DNA from: a bacterium
GTDB lineage: Bacteria; Chloroflexota; Anaerolineae; Caldilineales; Caldilineaceae
Length of the DNA stretch: 62,247 nt
NCBI GenBank assembly: GCA_016124945.1
Contig: WGMT01000055.1
Location: forward strand, 1-62,247
Direction of reading: 5' to 3'
Below are positions 1-8,884 of the stretch, one piece after another. How positions within the stretch are numbered: position 1 is the stretch's first letter; every line of letters begins with the position of its first letter. The notes beneath the pieces are model-generated. The model was not told the DNA's origin, made no database searches, and saw only the letters and a program-made list of their open reading frames with translations. The position numbers and the translations under genes were made by a program.

Positions 1-105
1 ATGGTTGTTGTGGACATGAAGGGCCTCCTGTTCATGGTTTTGTTTTGTCGCTTAACCACTGTACAGTCCCCTTCATGTCTTCTCTTGTTAACGTGCTTTC
101 ATTTC

Positions 106-154
106 CACCCCAAAGGGGTGTCTAACTCCTCACGCATTACGCATTACGCATTAC
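106..154. repeat. small hairpin plus three tandem ACGCATT heptamers
   Basis: Just beyond the 3' end of the minus-strand SpoIID-like gene lie three exact tandem copies of ACGCATT (132-152), read GTAATGC-type on the minus strand. Next to them is a perfect 6-bp hairpin, CACCCC-AAA-GGGGTG (106-120). No T-tract follows it on the minus strand, so it is not a clear intrinsic terminator. It belongs to the heptamer-arm family seen through the window, here with only one arm. Bases 1-105 show nothing else I recognise. Confidence 0.6.
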
Positions 155-157
155 ATT

Positions 158-3112
158 TCACCTCCCCACCATCGGCAAATAGATCGTCTCATTCATCGCT
201 TCGGCCCACATCGTTGACCATCCCCCCACGTTGCCCACTCGGTCCACCCCACGCACGCGGACCTCGTCTACTTCGGCAGTGGCAAAGGTCGCTTCGGCGG
301 CCAAGGGATCGACGAGCGTCTGCGGCTGCCAATCCCCTTCGTTGAGGCGCGTTTCCACTTCGTATGCTGCGATGCCCGAACGTGCATCCGTCCCCTGCCA
401 GGACAGGGTGACGGTGGTTTCGTCCGCGCCGGTCATTGTCAACTGTACCGACGGCGCGCTGCTGTCGAGGCTGAAGTCGAAGAATTGGCTCACGCTGAAG
501 TTGCCGGCCTTGTCTTCTGCCCAGTAGCGGACACGGTGATCTCCTTCACCTTCCACCGAGAATGGCTCGTCGTAGAGGACAAAGGGCTGATCATCGAGGA
601 CGTAGGCCAGGGCGTTGATGCCGCTGGTGGCGTCTTCGCCGCTTACTTCTACAAGGATCGGCCCACGTAGCCAGCCGTCTACCGCGGTGAGTGGGTTGCC
701 CTCAAGATCAAGGGCTTGGATGGCAGGGACGGGGCGTGTGGTGTCGATGAGGAGTTGCCCTTCCTCACTGAATTGAACCTGCCCTAGTTGGTCGCCGACC
801 TCGAAACGCACGATATGGGCACCATCCTCTACGTCGGACAATTGGACGCTAAGTTGCTGCGACGCCCACGGATCGGCGGGATTGTCAGCCGCGGCAACGT
901 GGTTCTGGTCCCCCACATGCAGGCGACCACTGTCGACGGCAAGGCCGCTGCCCAGGTCTTGAACGGTGGCGGTGAGGGTGACGGGCAATTGTGTCTGCCA
1001 TCCCTGCGGCCAGTCGACCGAAAGGAAACTGGGCGGCTGCTCGTCGATGACGCGAATGGTGCGGGTGACGGCTTCGCTGATGTTACCCGCTGTGTCAAAG
1101 CTGACAGCGCGGACGGTGGGCGTGTCTGTGCCGGTGGTAAGCGGCCAATCAAGGTTGCGCACGCCGCCGTTCAACAGGCGGTAGACCTGCACCCGGTCAA
1201 AAGCGAGATCGACGTTGCCGAACCATTGCACGCGGAATTCCAGCCCGGTGGGTGGCTCGAATAGGTGGAAATCGACGGCGATTTCGGTGTAGCCGCCTTC
1301 AAGTGGGAAGTCGCTGAGCCAGAGATCGCGTAGGCCCAGCCGCACTGTGCTGAAGCGGTCGGTAATGTCGAGCCGGGCCAGCGGACGGTGCAACTGCACG
1401 CTGTCGGTGATGGCGGCGGCGTTGCCGTCGATGCGCAGGCGGAAGAGGGCGCGGTAGGTGGCCCCGGCAGGAATGTTGTCGGCGTAGGGGCCGTACCAGA
1501 AACCGGGCGTCTGTATACCGGCCTGGGCCAGCCGCGCCGCGGATTGGTCGGCGACGGCGTCGCTGACTGTGTTGTCCATGCCTGCGGTGGCGGTGAAGGC
1601 TTCGGCCTGCCAGATCCAATCTTCGTTGCTCAGGCCACTGCGATCCCCGTCGGCGCTGGTCACCTGGATGGCGGCGCGGTGGATCTCGGCGCTTTCGGGT
1701 GCGGTCAACGTGGGTGGGGCGGGCGGCGTACGGTCCACTTGCACGGTGATGGCGTCCTGTTGGGTCTCGGAAATGACAAGGGTGAAGGTGATGGGCGTGG
1801 CTTCGTCTACGTTGAGCAGGTTGCGCCAGACGCCGTTGCGCCCTGTGAAGCGGACAGGCGTGGTGGCGGAGATGTCGATCTCGGTGGTCAGCGCCATGGC
1901 GGGGGCCAGCGTGTGCCAGCGGACGCCGCCGGGCGGCAGATAGCCGTTGGGTTCAAGCCCAAGCAGCGCGCCGAGTGGCTGTGCCGGATCGTAGACGTTT
2001 TGCAGGTAGACGCCGGTGTAGTAGTGACCGAGGATCTGCCGGTAGTTGTGACCAGCGTCGGCGCGGGCTTTGGCCCCCCACTGGCTGAGACCATAGCCGT
2101 GGCCGAAGAGTGTTTGGCCGATTTGGAAGAGATCAGGCACGCCGCGCAGGTAATTGACCGCCGGGTTGTCTTTGGTGGGGTGGCTGTTGCGGGCGCTGTA
2201 CATGGCGATGATGGGCGCGTGGTTGGGATCGTCCTGGGCGGAGAGGTATTGGCCGGCGGTTTCGGCCACGGCCTGGTCGCTGCGCGCGAAACGGTTGTCG
2301 CACATCATCTGGAAGTTGGCCCAATCGGTGACGTCGTAGGGCTGCCTGCCGAATGCTTCGGGGGTGAAGGTCGGCCCCGTACGGATCTTGTACCAGGCGT
2401 AGGTGCGCGCCGCCACCGCCTGCGCCTTCAACGCCTCAATCGACCAGGATACGGGCGACTCGGCAGGCACCGAGCGCGCCACGTACTCTTCAAAGGGGAC
2501 AACGTCGATCTGCCAGTCGGTCACACTGGGGTGGCGGCAGCCTTCTACGTTGTTGTTGGGGTGATGGGCCACGCGAATCGTTGCGGGATATTGCACAGGC
2601 CACTCACCAGGCGGGATGGTGTGTGGCGCGGGTGCAGGCACCGGTTCATAGGACGCCCGCCGCGTGGACAGATCGTACTGCCCACGCGCGGTGGTTGTCT
2701 CAAAACCCAGTTGGTGATCGTCCACCCAGCGCGGGGAATGACCGGGCAGTTGATCAACCAATTCGCCGTCGAGTGCGTAAATGTGGATTTGCGCCAGGTG
2801 CGCCGTCTCAGTGCCGGACGGGATCACATCCACGGCGAGGCGCTGACCGTTTGGGCTCAATTGAGGACGCCCCAGATGCATACCCTCGCCGCTAAGGACG
2901 GTGCGCCCGTCTATGACGAGCCGCGGCTGCGTGATGCTGCCGTCCACGCGCACGGTGGGTGGCAACGGGCGCGGCTCGGTGGGCGTACCGTGCTGTGCGA
3001 GGAGGGACGCCTGCGTCGAGAGTAGCAAAAGCAAGGAAAACGAGGCTGCCGTCAGCAGTGCAGCGAATAAACGGCCGCGTCCACTGTGAAGATTTCGCAA
3101 AAAAACAACCAT
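158..3112 (-). CDS. SpoIID/LytB-domain exoprotein with TolB-like and Ig-like regions
   Basis: A 984-residue protein with an N-terminal membrane segment/signal (about residues 12-40). A TolB/PD40-like stretch follows (about 75-150), with a SPNGQRLAVD strand and a GHSPRW turn. The SpoIID/LytB amidase-activator/lytic domain spans about 195-375: VPFEEYVARSVPAE carries the glutamate expected of the lytic-transglycosylase-like site, and GHGYGLSQWGA is the family signature. The rest (about 380-970) consists of Ig/Fn3-like beta segments with DRTPPAPP- and DGAHIVRFEV-type strands. The last residues IYLPMVGR resemble a short C-terminal motif common on Chloroflexota surface proteins. The start is supported by AAGGAG five bases upstream. 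It probably acts on peptidoglycan or at the cell surface; the substrate is not visible. Confidence 0.85.
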   Translation of the reverse strand: MVVFLRNLHSGRGRLFAALLTAASFSLLLLLSTQASLLAQHGTPTEPRPLPPTVRVDGSITQPRLVIDGRTVLSGEGMHLGRPQLSPNGQRLAVDVIPSGTETAHLAQIHIYALDGELVDQLPGHSPRWVDDHQLGFETTTARGQYDLSTRRASYEPVPAPAPHTIPPGEWPVQYPATIRVAHHPNNNVEGCRHPSVTDWQIDVVPFEEYVARSVPAESPVSWSIEALKAQAVAARTYAWYKIRTGPTFTPEAFGRQPYDVTDWANFQMMCDNRFARSDQAVAETAGQYLSAQDDPNHAPIIAMYSARNSHPTKDNPAVNYLRGVPDLFQIGQTLFGHGYGLSQWGAKARADAGHNYRQILGHYYTGVYLQNVYDPAQPLGALLGLEPNGYLPPGGVRWHTLAPAMALTTEIDISATTPVRFTGRNGVWRNLLNVDEATPITFTLVISETQQDAITVQVDRTPPAPPTLTAPESAEIHRAAIQVTSADGDRSGLSNEDWIWQAEAFTATAGMDNTVSDAVADQSAARLAQAGIQTPGFWYGPYADNIPAGATYRALFRLRIDGNAAAITDSVQLHRPLARLDITDRFSTVRLGLRDLWLSDFPLEGGYTEIAVDFHLFEPPTGLEFRVQWFGNVDLAFDRVQVYRLLNGGVRNLDWPLTTGTDTPTVRAVSFDTAGNISEAVTRTIRVIDEQPPSFLSVDWPQGWQTQLPVTLTATVQDLGSGLAVDSGRLHVGDQNHVAAADNPADPWASQQLSVQLSDVEDGAHIVRFEVGDQLGQVQFSEEGQLLIDTTRPVPAIQALDLEGNPLTAVDGWLRGPILVEVSGEDATSGINALAYVLDDQPFVLYDEPFSVEGEGDHRVRYWAEDKAGNFSVSQFFDFSLDSSAPSVQLTMTGADETTVTLSWQGTDARSGIAAYEVETRLNEGDWQPQTLVDPLAAEATFATAEVDEVRVRGVDRVGNVGGWSTMWAEAMNETIYLPMVGR

Positions 3113-3311
3113 TCAAACTCCTTAGGGTAGATGAACTCAGATGGCTGAACAGTGCCATCACTAAAATATCCAATAAACGTTGTTGTCCATCTTACCACGC
3201 TCATTTTGGTATAACATCGGGAATCCGAACGAAGCACGTTGCCGAAATTGAACGACACCGCCGTTGGCTTTCCTCTTGCCACGAGGGGGGGAACGGTTTA
3301 CAATTTAGACG

Positions 3312-3875
3312 ATGGAGAACGTACACTCACAATCGTCAACGGCGTTGACAAGCAACAACGCTGCGCAAACAGAATTGATTGGCCGAACATTAGGCGCTCA
3401 GATCCGGCGAAACCTGGTGATTGCGCTTAAAGGGACATTAGGCGCGGGCAAGACAACGTTGACGCGTGGATTGGCTGCCGGGCTGGGCATCGACACCCGT
3501 GTCACCAGCCCAACCTTCACGCTGATTCACGAGTATGTCGGCCCGCAGAACCGCAACCGCCTCTACCACATGGACACCTACCGCCTGGGCGACGACGTGG
3601 AGACGGTCCTCGCCGGCGCGGAGACGCTGGGATTGGAAGAGATCCTCGACGAAGTGGCCGAAGAGGCGAGCGACGGCGTCACCGTCCTTGTGATCGAGTG
3701 GGCCGATCGCCTCGCCCCGCTCCTACCCGCCGACCATCTCGAAATCCAAATCGAAGCTGTCGACGCCGAGCCGGAGCAACGCACGATTCGTCTCGTGGCG
3801 CATGGGGTGTACAGCGCAGAGGTAATGCGTAATCCGTATTACGCATTACGTATTCAATCCGTCCGCCCAACCTAA
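3312..3875 (+). CDS. tsaE: TsaE, tRNA threonylcarbamoyladenosine biosynthesis ATPase
   Basis: A 187-residue protein of the TsaE/YjeE family, which helps TsaB-TsaD make the t6A modification at position 37 of ANN-decoding tRNAs. The Walker A motif GTLGAGKTT is at about residues 38-46, the family motif TSPTFTLIHEY follows, then YHMDTYRL and the late VIEWADR strand. It is slightly longer than the usual 150-160 residues. The last ~17 residues are encoded by a perfect 12-bp hairpin of GTAATGC-type heptamers (3822-3849), so the C-terminus looks extended by a repeat. No other tsa gene is in the window. Confidence 0.93.
   Translation: MENVHSQSSTALTSNNAAQTELIGRTLGAQIRRNLVIALKGTLGAGKTTLTRGLAAGLGIDTRVTSPTFTLIHEYVGPQNRNRLYHMDTYRLGDDVETVLAGAETLGLEEILDEVAEEASDGVTVLVIEWADRLAPLLPADHLEIQIEAVDAEPEQRTIRLVAHGVYSAEVMRNPYYALRIQSVRPT
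3822..3849. repeat. perfect 12-bp hairpin inside the tsaE 3' end
   Basis: GTAATGCGTAAT (3822-3833), a 4-nt CCGT loop, then ATTACGCATTAC (3838-3849). The arms are the GTAATGC heptamer type also seen at 132-152. Because it is translated in tsaE, it adds residues to the protein's end. Confidence 0.85.
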
Positions 3876-3911
3876 CCAACACGTTTCCGCCGCTTTCTCA
3901 CTGAGGATTTA

Positions 3912-4346
3912 ATGCAGCCTGCCACCGCTTTGACCGCCGCCCAAGTCGCCCAGTGGATGACGAAAGACCCGTACACCTGTACCGCTGATGCATCCCTGGC
4001 CGACGCACGCGACATGATGACCGAGTACCGCTGTCGCCGTCTGCCGGTGGTGGATGAAAACGACGAGTTGATCGGCATCGTTAGCCTGGGCGATCTGCGC
4101 CAGGCTGCACCTTCGAGCATCACCAGTTTGAGCCTTTTTGAGGTCAACTATTTTTGGACGAAATTACAGGTCACCGAAGCGATGACACCTGAACCGATCA
4201 CGGTTGTTCCTGACGACACGCTCAAACTGGCCTGTCAGCGCATGTTGGATTATAGGATTAGCGGTCTGCCTGTAGTCGAAGGCCGCAAAGTGGTGGGCAT
4301 TCTCACCGAAACCGATATCCTGCGCTTTGTTGTTGGCCTGACCTAA
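3912..4346 (+). CDS. CBS-domain pair protein
   Basis: A 144-residue protein made of two CBS motifs. The first runs about 10-65 (AAQVAQWMTKDPYTCTADAS, then CRRLPVVDENDELIGIVSLGDL). The second runs about 85-142 (VTEAMTPEPITVVPDDTL, then ISGLPVVEGRKVVGILTETDIL). Such pairs bind adenosyl ligands and usually regulate a partner. The start follows a GAGGAT site. It is 29 bases upstream of a second CBS-pair gene and then an MFS permease, suggesting a small operon in which the CBS proteins sense energy state. The ligand and target are unknown. Confidence 0.88.
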   Translation: MQPATALTAAQVAQWMTKDPYTCTADASLADARDMMTEYRCRRLPVVDENDELIGIVSLGDLRQAAPSSITSLSLFEVNYFWTKLQVTEAMTPEPITVVPDDTLKLACQRMLDYRISGLPVVEGRKVVGILTETDILRFVVGLT

Positions 4347-4375
4347 GCGCAAAGCCAAAGGGAAAAGAGGATCTC

Positions 4376-4843
4376 ATGCATCGTATCCCTGTGCGCGACA
4401 TCATGCACGCCCCCGTGATCACCATTCACCCCGAAGCGCTGGTGGCCGACGCCGCCGAGTTGATGGACGAGAAGGTGTTGCGTCGGCTGCCCGTAGTCGA
4501 TGAAGATGGGCTGCTGGTTGGGATTGTCACCGACGCCGATGTGCGCGAGGCCGAAGCCGCTGAGGGTAGCGTCAGCCAGCTTGAACCCGGCATCGAAGAG
4601 GAGTGGCTTGCCGTAGCCGATATCATGACGCGTGAAGTCGTCACCATCGAACCCGACGCTACCGTCGGCCAACTGGTGACGCTGATGATCCAACACAAAG
4701 TGGGTGGCATCCCGGTGGTGGAACCCGGCTCGCAAGCAACGAAGAAACTGCGCCTTGTTGGCATCGTCACCGAGACGGATATCTTCGAGATGATTGCCGA
4801 CGCCTGGCAAGCAGAAGTTGGCGCGCAGGAAGATAGTGCGTAG
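4376..4843 (+). CDS. CBS-domain pair protein (second copy)
   Basis: A 155-residue CBS pair: VRDIMHAPVITIHPEALVAD with RRLPVVDEDGLLVGIVTDAD (about 5-62), then VADIMTREVVTIEPDATVGQ with VGGIPVVEP and LRLVGIVTETDIF (about 77-143). It is paralogous to the gene just upstream. Its stop TAG lies inside two tandem TAGTGCG heptamers (4834-4847) and shares a base with the GTG start of the permease gene that follows, so the two are translationally coupled. Confidence 0.88.
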   Translation: MHRIPVRDIMHAPVITIHPEALVADAAELMDEKVLRRLPVVDEDGLLVGIVTDADVREAEAAEGSVSQLEPGIEEEWLAVADIMTREVVTIEPDATVGQLVTLMIQHKVGGIPVVEPGSQATKKLRLVGIVTETDIFEMIADAWQAEVGAQEDSA

Positions 4844-6054
4844 TGCGCAACAAAACCATTCTCCTCGTTGTCCTCGCCGGCGCGCTGATCGTCGCCATCA
4901 GCATGGGCACGCGCCAATCGTTTGGCCTTTTCCTACAACCGATCACCGGGAGCCTGGGGATTGGCCGTGAACTCTTCAGCCTGTCCATGGCGATCCAGAA
5001 CTTGATCTTCGGTGTGCCGTTGATGGGTATCCTGGCAGATCGTTATGGTGCGCGCCCGATTCTGATTGCGGGTGGGGTGATCTATGCAGCGGGTCTGCTG
5101 TTTGTGGCCGTGAGCCCGAACACAACGGCGTTGTTTTTGTCTTTGGGCTTGTTGGCCGGGTTGGGGCTGAGCAGTGCATCCTATGTGGTGGTGTTGGGGG
5201 CGGTGGCGCAGGCGGTGCCGTTACAACAGCGCACAGCAGCGTTTGGGTTGATCACCGCGGGCGGATCGTTTGGCATGTTCGCCGTGGTGCCGTTTACGCA
5301 GTGGCTCTTGAGCGGCTTCGGCTGGCAACGGGCGATGATTTTGCTGGCGGTTTTTGTGTGGCTGATTGCCCTGTTGGCCTTCGTCCTGCCAGGACGGCGC
5401 AAGGATGGCGGCACATCTGCCGAACCGGAAGAGACGCAGACCATGTCCGAAGTGCTGGCGCAGGCCGTCCGCCATTCGGGCTTTTGGTTGCTTTTTGTCG
5501 GCTTTTTCGTCTGCGGTTTCCATGTGGCTTTCATTGCCACCCACATGCCTGCCTATCTGGCCGACAACGGGCTGGCCCCGTCGGTGAGCGCCACGGCATT
5601 GGCGCTGATCGGCATCTTCAACATGTTTGGCTCGTACAGCTTCGGTTGGCTGGGCGACCGCTTGCGCAAAAAGTATCTGTTGAGCTTCCTCTACGGCATG
5701 CGCGCCGTCGTGATCGTGATCTTCCTGATGCTGCCGCTGACCAGTGCTTCGGCGATTGTCTTCGGGGCAGTGATTGGCTTCCTGTGGTTGGCCACGGTCC
5801 CTCTCACCAGCGGCGCAGTGGCGCAGATTTTCGGCTGGCGTTACCTTTCCACGCTTTACGGCATTGTCTTTCTGGGGCACCAGATAGGTGCGTTCCTCGG
5901 CGTCTGGCTGGGAGGAAGGATTTACGACACGGTGGGCAATTACGACACGGTGTGGATGATGTCGATTGCGTTGGGCGTCTTCGCGGCGCTGATCCACCTG
6001 CCTCTTTCAGATCGCCCTGCGCTGAAGCGTACGCCATCGCCGCAACCGGCGTGA
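4843..6054 (+). CDS. MFS permease, monocarboxylate/OFA-like
   Basis: A 403-residue major facilitator with about 12 hydrophobic segments. MGTRQSFGLFLQPI in TM1 and GILADRYGARPILIAGG after TM2 (the MFS signature loop) place it near the OFA/monocarboxylate-type MFS group. A charged central loop (about 185-200, PGRRKDGGTSAEPEETQ) separates the halves. The start is GTG at 4843, overlapping the upstream TAG stop; no ATG with a good site lies nearby. The substrate cannot be read from the sequence; an organic acid is the likeliest class. Confidence 0.82.
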   Translation: MRNKTILLVVLAGALIVAISMGTRQSFGLFLQPITGSLGIGRELFSLSMAIQNLIFGVPLMGILADRYGARPILIAGGVIYAAGLLFVAVSPNTTALFLSLGLLAGLGLSSASYVVVLGAVAQAVPLQQRTAAFGLITAGGSFGMFAVVPFTQWLLSGFGWQRAMILLAVFVWLIALLAFVLPGRRKDGGTSAEPEETQTMSEVLAQAVRHSGFWLLFVGFFVCGFHVAFIATHMPAYLADNGLAPSVSATALALIGIFNMFGSYSFGWLGDRLRKKYLLSFLYGMRAVVIVIFLMLPLTSASAIVFGAVIGFLWLATVPLTSGAVAQIFGWRYLSTLYGIVFLGHQIGAFLGVWLGGRIYDTVGNYDTVWMMSIALGVFAALIHLPLSDRPALKRTPSPQPA

Positions 6055-7431
6055 TCATTGTGGAAAATCCCTGATCCGCGCCCACTCCTCCGGCGTATCT
6101 GCATCGGACAGCCACAGCGCCGGCGTCGTCACCGTGACGACGTCGGCGCTGTTTTGTCTGAGGATGGGCCGCGCCCCCTGGTCCCCGTGTAGTTGGCGCA
6201 GGGCGGCGAAGTAGCGCTGATCAAAGACGGCGGGCGCGCCGCGCATTTCTCCGTCCACATTGGGGGCGACCAGATCGGCGCCGCCGCGCCACCGCTCCCA
6301 CAGGACGCGCAGGAGCGTCGGCGGCACGAAAGGCTGATCCACGGGCAGGAACTGTACCGCTTCGCAGCCGGTAGGCAGCGCGTCCATCGCCGCAAGGACC
6401 GATGTCGCCTGTCCACTCTCCCAGGCCGGGTTGTGCACGAGGTGCAGCCGCTCTGTTTGGGCCAGTAACGGCCTCAGCGCGGCATGGACCGCTTCTCCCC
6501 GCGCGCCGCTGACAACGATCACGTGGCTGGCTGTCCCTGCCAGCGCGGTACGCGCCGCCCGCACCACCAACGGTTCGCCGCCTAAATCGAGCAACTGCTT
6601 CGCTTCACCCATGCGTCGGCTGCCCCCTGCCGCCAGGACAACCGCCACCGTTGGCCCCCAACGTTCGAGGACCGGCGGACGATCGTCCTGGGCCACGGCG
6701 CTGATGAGGGACGGGAAACCCTGTTCCGCCATCAAGCGGGCAGCAATGCGGGCGGCGGCCAGTTGCGGCGCGCTTTCGGCCTGGTTGAGGATGGGCAAAA
6801 AGCGCGCCGACGTGGGCTTGTCCTTGGCGCCGCCCTGTATGTGGACAAGCAACTTCGCCAGGTGTGACGGCGTTATGCGTGTTTCACCGTCGATCCCCAA
6901 CAGCGCGTAGACCTGTTCCACACGGTGAATGTGCTCGGCATCGGCCAGCCTGCCCAGCACGTTCAGCCCAACCAGCGGCACCAGCAATGTCGTCGAATCG
7001 GGGATCACCGGTTCGTGAGCCGCGGGTGTTTTGAGCGGAAAGCGGCGGCTACCGTCCGCTTCGACGATGACGGCGGCAATGCCGAGATCCACGGAACGGC
7101 GCGCCACTTCGTCCACAATTTGGGGGGAGACCCCGACGGCTTTCTCTGCAGCCAAACCTGTCACCAGCAAGCATTGACCGTGTTCGTCCAACTTCACTGA
7201 AAGTGCGCTCCAGTCGATCTGCTCATCTTCTACGACAAGGTGCGCCGGGGATTGGGCGATCTGCCCGGCAAAGATGCGCGTGGTGGTGGTGGTCACCGCG
7301 CGGTGGTCCGCAGTCACAATCTCGTTGGCCAGGCGAAAAAGCGTGGTGGTCTTTCCGCCTGCGCCCACCAATGCCACCACTTCAGGATGCGTCGGGTCAA
7401 GATGCAGCCGAAAAGCGGAAAGTAGATCCAT
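6055..7431 (-). CDS. YqeC-MocA fusion (molybdenum hydroxylase cofactor maturation)
   Basis: A 458-residue two-domain protein. Residues 1-~215 are YqeC-like (selenium-dependent hydroxylase accessory protein) with a P-loop at VGAGGKTTTLFRLA and the conserved TTTTRIFAG. Residues ~240-455 are a MobA/MocA-type nucleotidyltransferase: VVLAAGGSRRMGEAKQLL is the nucleotide-binding start, and FLPVDQPFVPP and RGAPAVFD are family motifs. MocA makes the cytosine dinucleotide form of molybdopterin. I chose ATG 7431 because the YqeC fold starts there; 22 further upstream residues are possible. No hydroxylase subunits are here, but an SsnA-like gene lies 2.8 kb away. Confidence 0.85.
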   Translation of the reverse strand: MDLLSAFRLHLDPTHPEVVALVGAGGKTTTLFRLANEIVTADHRAVTTTTTRIFAGQIAQSPAHLVVEDEQIDWSALSVKLDEHGQCLLVTGLAAEKAVGVSPQIVDEVARRSVDLGIAAVIVEADGSRRFPLKTPAAHEPVIPDSTTLLVPLVGLNVLGRLADAEHIHRVEQVYALLGIDGETRITPSHLAKLLVHIQGGAKDKPTSARFLPILNQAESAPQLAAARIAARLMAEQGFPSLISAVAQDDRPPVLERWGPTVAVVLAAGGSRRMGEAKQLLDLGGEPLVVRAARTALAGTASHVIVVSGARGEAVHAALRPLLAQTERLHLVHNPAWESGQATSVLAAMDALPTGCEAVQFLPVDQPFVPPTLLRVLWERWRGGADLVAPNVDGEMRGAPAVFDQRYFAALRQLHGDQGARPILRQNSADVVTVTTPALWLSDADTPEEWARIRDFPQ

Positions 7432-7535
7432 GAACACACTCCGTCTGTACAAAAATTTGGCTGTAAACAAATTGTACCGTTCTGCCGATAGATTCAATAT
7501 CTATTTGAATTATGCCTGTTTACATCCTGTTCGTG
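7432..7535. other. AT-rich promoter region of the YqeC-MocA gene
   Basis: This short AT-rich stretch (many TTGTAC and TTCAATAT runs) stands out from the GC-rich genes and probably holds the minus-strand promoter. I could not pick one convincing -35/-10 pair. Confidence 0.35.
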
Positions 7536-7680
7536 CTACTTAGTGGCTTTCTCGCTAAGTTCGCAAGATGGGTTCCAACTGCCGAACTTGACGGGATGAC
7601 CAGAGTGAGTTGATGCAGTCGGAACCCATCCTACAGGGTGTTCCATGCATTGGTGGTATTTAGCGAGAAAACTACTTAGG
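7536..7680. repeat. 145-bp inverted-repeat element, MITE-like
   Basis: The outer arms are TTTCTCGCTAA (ending 7558) and TTAGCGAGAAA (starting 7660), extendable with mismatches to about 21 bp. The inner arms are GATGGGTTCCAACTGC (7567-7582) and GCAGTCGGAACCCATC (7615-7630), 15 of 16 paired. CTACTTAG also occurs as a direct repeat at both ends (7536 and 7672). No ORF is inside. A miniature mobile element or a long structured RNA would both fit. Confidence 0.6.
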
Positions 7681-7705
7681 CGCCATCCTGACACGAGTTC
7701 AAAAT

Positions 7706-8812
7706 GTGAATTTGGGGGAAATGATGATCATCAACAATTCTGCGATTACCATGGCCAGCCAAACGCACTCAACCCAGCAGCGCAGTTCCAAACTGGCGAT
7801 GCGCCTGTGGGTGGGTGATACGCCGCCACCGCCGCTGCCCGCCTTCGGGCAAGATGCACAGACGCCGCCGTCTGTGCGCGCCCCGATCCGCGACGAAGTG
7901 GCACTCTCGATGGAAGGTCGTCGCCGTCAGCAGGTGCAGAACGACGACTGCGGCTGCAAAGGCGCCAAACACACCAAAAACGCCGAGGACATGGTCTCGG
8001 ATCCTGTGCAGCGCATGGTGATTCTGCTGATGCAAGAGGTGTTGGGGACGAAATTCAAGGTCTTCGACGTGGAGGGAGAAGCCAGAGCCACGGCGGAAGC
8101 GCTGGAAAACCAGCTGCAAGTTGCACAAGCCGGCGGTAATGGCAACGAAGGCTGGGGCTTTGAACTGCGTATGGAAGAGAGCTACTACGAGGCGGAGCAG
8201 ATGTCCTTCGCAGCGCAGGGGACGATCCAGACGGGGGATGGCAAATCGATTGCGTTTCAACTTGAACTGTCCATGAGCCGCGAATACTTCACACAGAATT
8301 CGTTACACATCAGCCTGGGCGATGCGCTCACCGATCCACTGGTGATCAACTTCGAGGGCAACGCCGTTCAGTTAAGCAGTCAACGCTTCCAATTTGATCT
8401 CAACAGCGACGGCAAGCCTGAATCGATCCACTTTCCCACGTCGGCCAGTGGCTTTCTAGCCCTAGATAAAAATGCAGACGGCCAGATCACACAAGGTTCC
8501 GAACTCTTCGGCCCCACCACTAACGACGGCTTCAAGGAACTGGCCGCCCACGACGACGACGGCAACGGCTGGATCGACGCCAACGACGCCATCTACGGCA
8601 ACCTGCGCATCCTCGTGCAAGAGGAAACGCAGCAGAAACTCTACACGCTGCAAGAGAAGAACATCGGCGCGCTCTACCTCAACGCCGCCAACACCCCCTT
8701 CACCATCAAAGACAGCCAGAACACCACCCTGGCTCAAGTTGCCCAATCCAGCATTTATGTCACTGCGGACGGTGGGGTGGGGAGTATGCAACGGGTGGAT
8801 CTGGCAACATAG
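7706..8812 (+). CDS. EF-hand-like calcium-binding protein, unknown function
   Basis: A 368-residue protein without signal peptide. Residues ~1-95 are polar with a CGC cluster (DCGCKGAKH). The middle (about 150-225) is beta-rich (SIAFQLELSMSREYF). The end has two calcium-loop-like segments: DLNSDGKPESIHF with ALDKNADGQITQGSELFG, then AAHDDDGNGWIDANDAIYGNL. The same arrangement occurs in uncharacterised bacterial proteins that pair 'GSELFG' with 'GNGWID'. The start is uncertain: GTG 7706, or ATG 7721/7724 just after GGGGGA. The stop TAG abuts a heptamer hairpin. The function is unknown. Confidence 0.75.
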   Translation: MNLGEMMIINNSAITMASQTHSTQQRSSKLAMRLWVGDTPPPPLPAFGQDAQTPPSVRAPIRDEVALSMEGRRRQQVQNDDCGCKGAKHTKNAEDMVSDPVQRMVILLMQEVLGTKFKVFDVEGEARATAEALENQLQVAQAGGNGNEGWGFELRMEESYYEAEQMSFAAQGTIQTGDGKSIAFQLELSMSREYFTQNSLHISLGDALTDPLVINFEGNAVQLSSQRFQFDLNSDGKPESIHFPTSASGFLALDKNADGQITQGSELFGPTTNDGFKELAAHDDDGNGWIDANDAIYGNLRILVQEETQQKLYTLQEKNIGALYLNAANTPFTIKDSQNTTLAQVAQSSIYVTADGGVGSMQRVDLAT

Positions 8813-8815
8813 CGA

Positions 8816-8874
8816 GAAATGAGTAACGAGTAATGAGTAAAGATCTCGTCGAGATCCTTACTCATTACTCATTT
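8816..8874. repeat. heptamer hairpin with GAGTAAT-type arms
   Basis: The left arm (8816-8848) has tandem TGAGTAA/CGAGTAA units ending in AGATCTCG; the right arm (8851-8874) is the complement, GATCCTTACTCATTACTCATTTC. The tip contains CTCGTCGAGAT. The left arm is rich in TAA and TGA stops. It sits between convergent genes (EF-hand-like and YbaK-like) and may end transcription from both sides. Confidence 0.8.
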
Positions 8875-8884
8875 CGTATACGCA

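Noticed and set aside
1388..3025. 545-codon plus-strand ORF opposite the SpoIID-like gene
   Set aside because: No recognisable domain; a GC-rich antisense shadow of a clearly coding frame.
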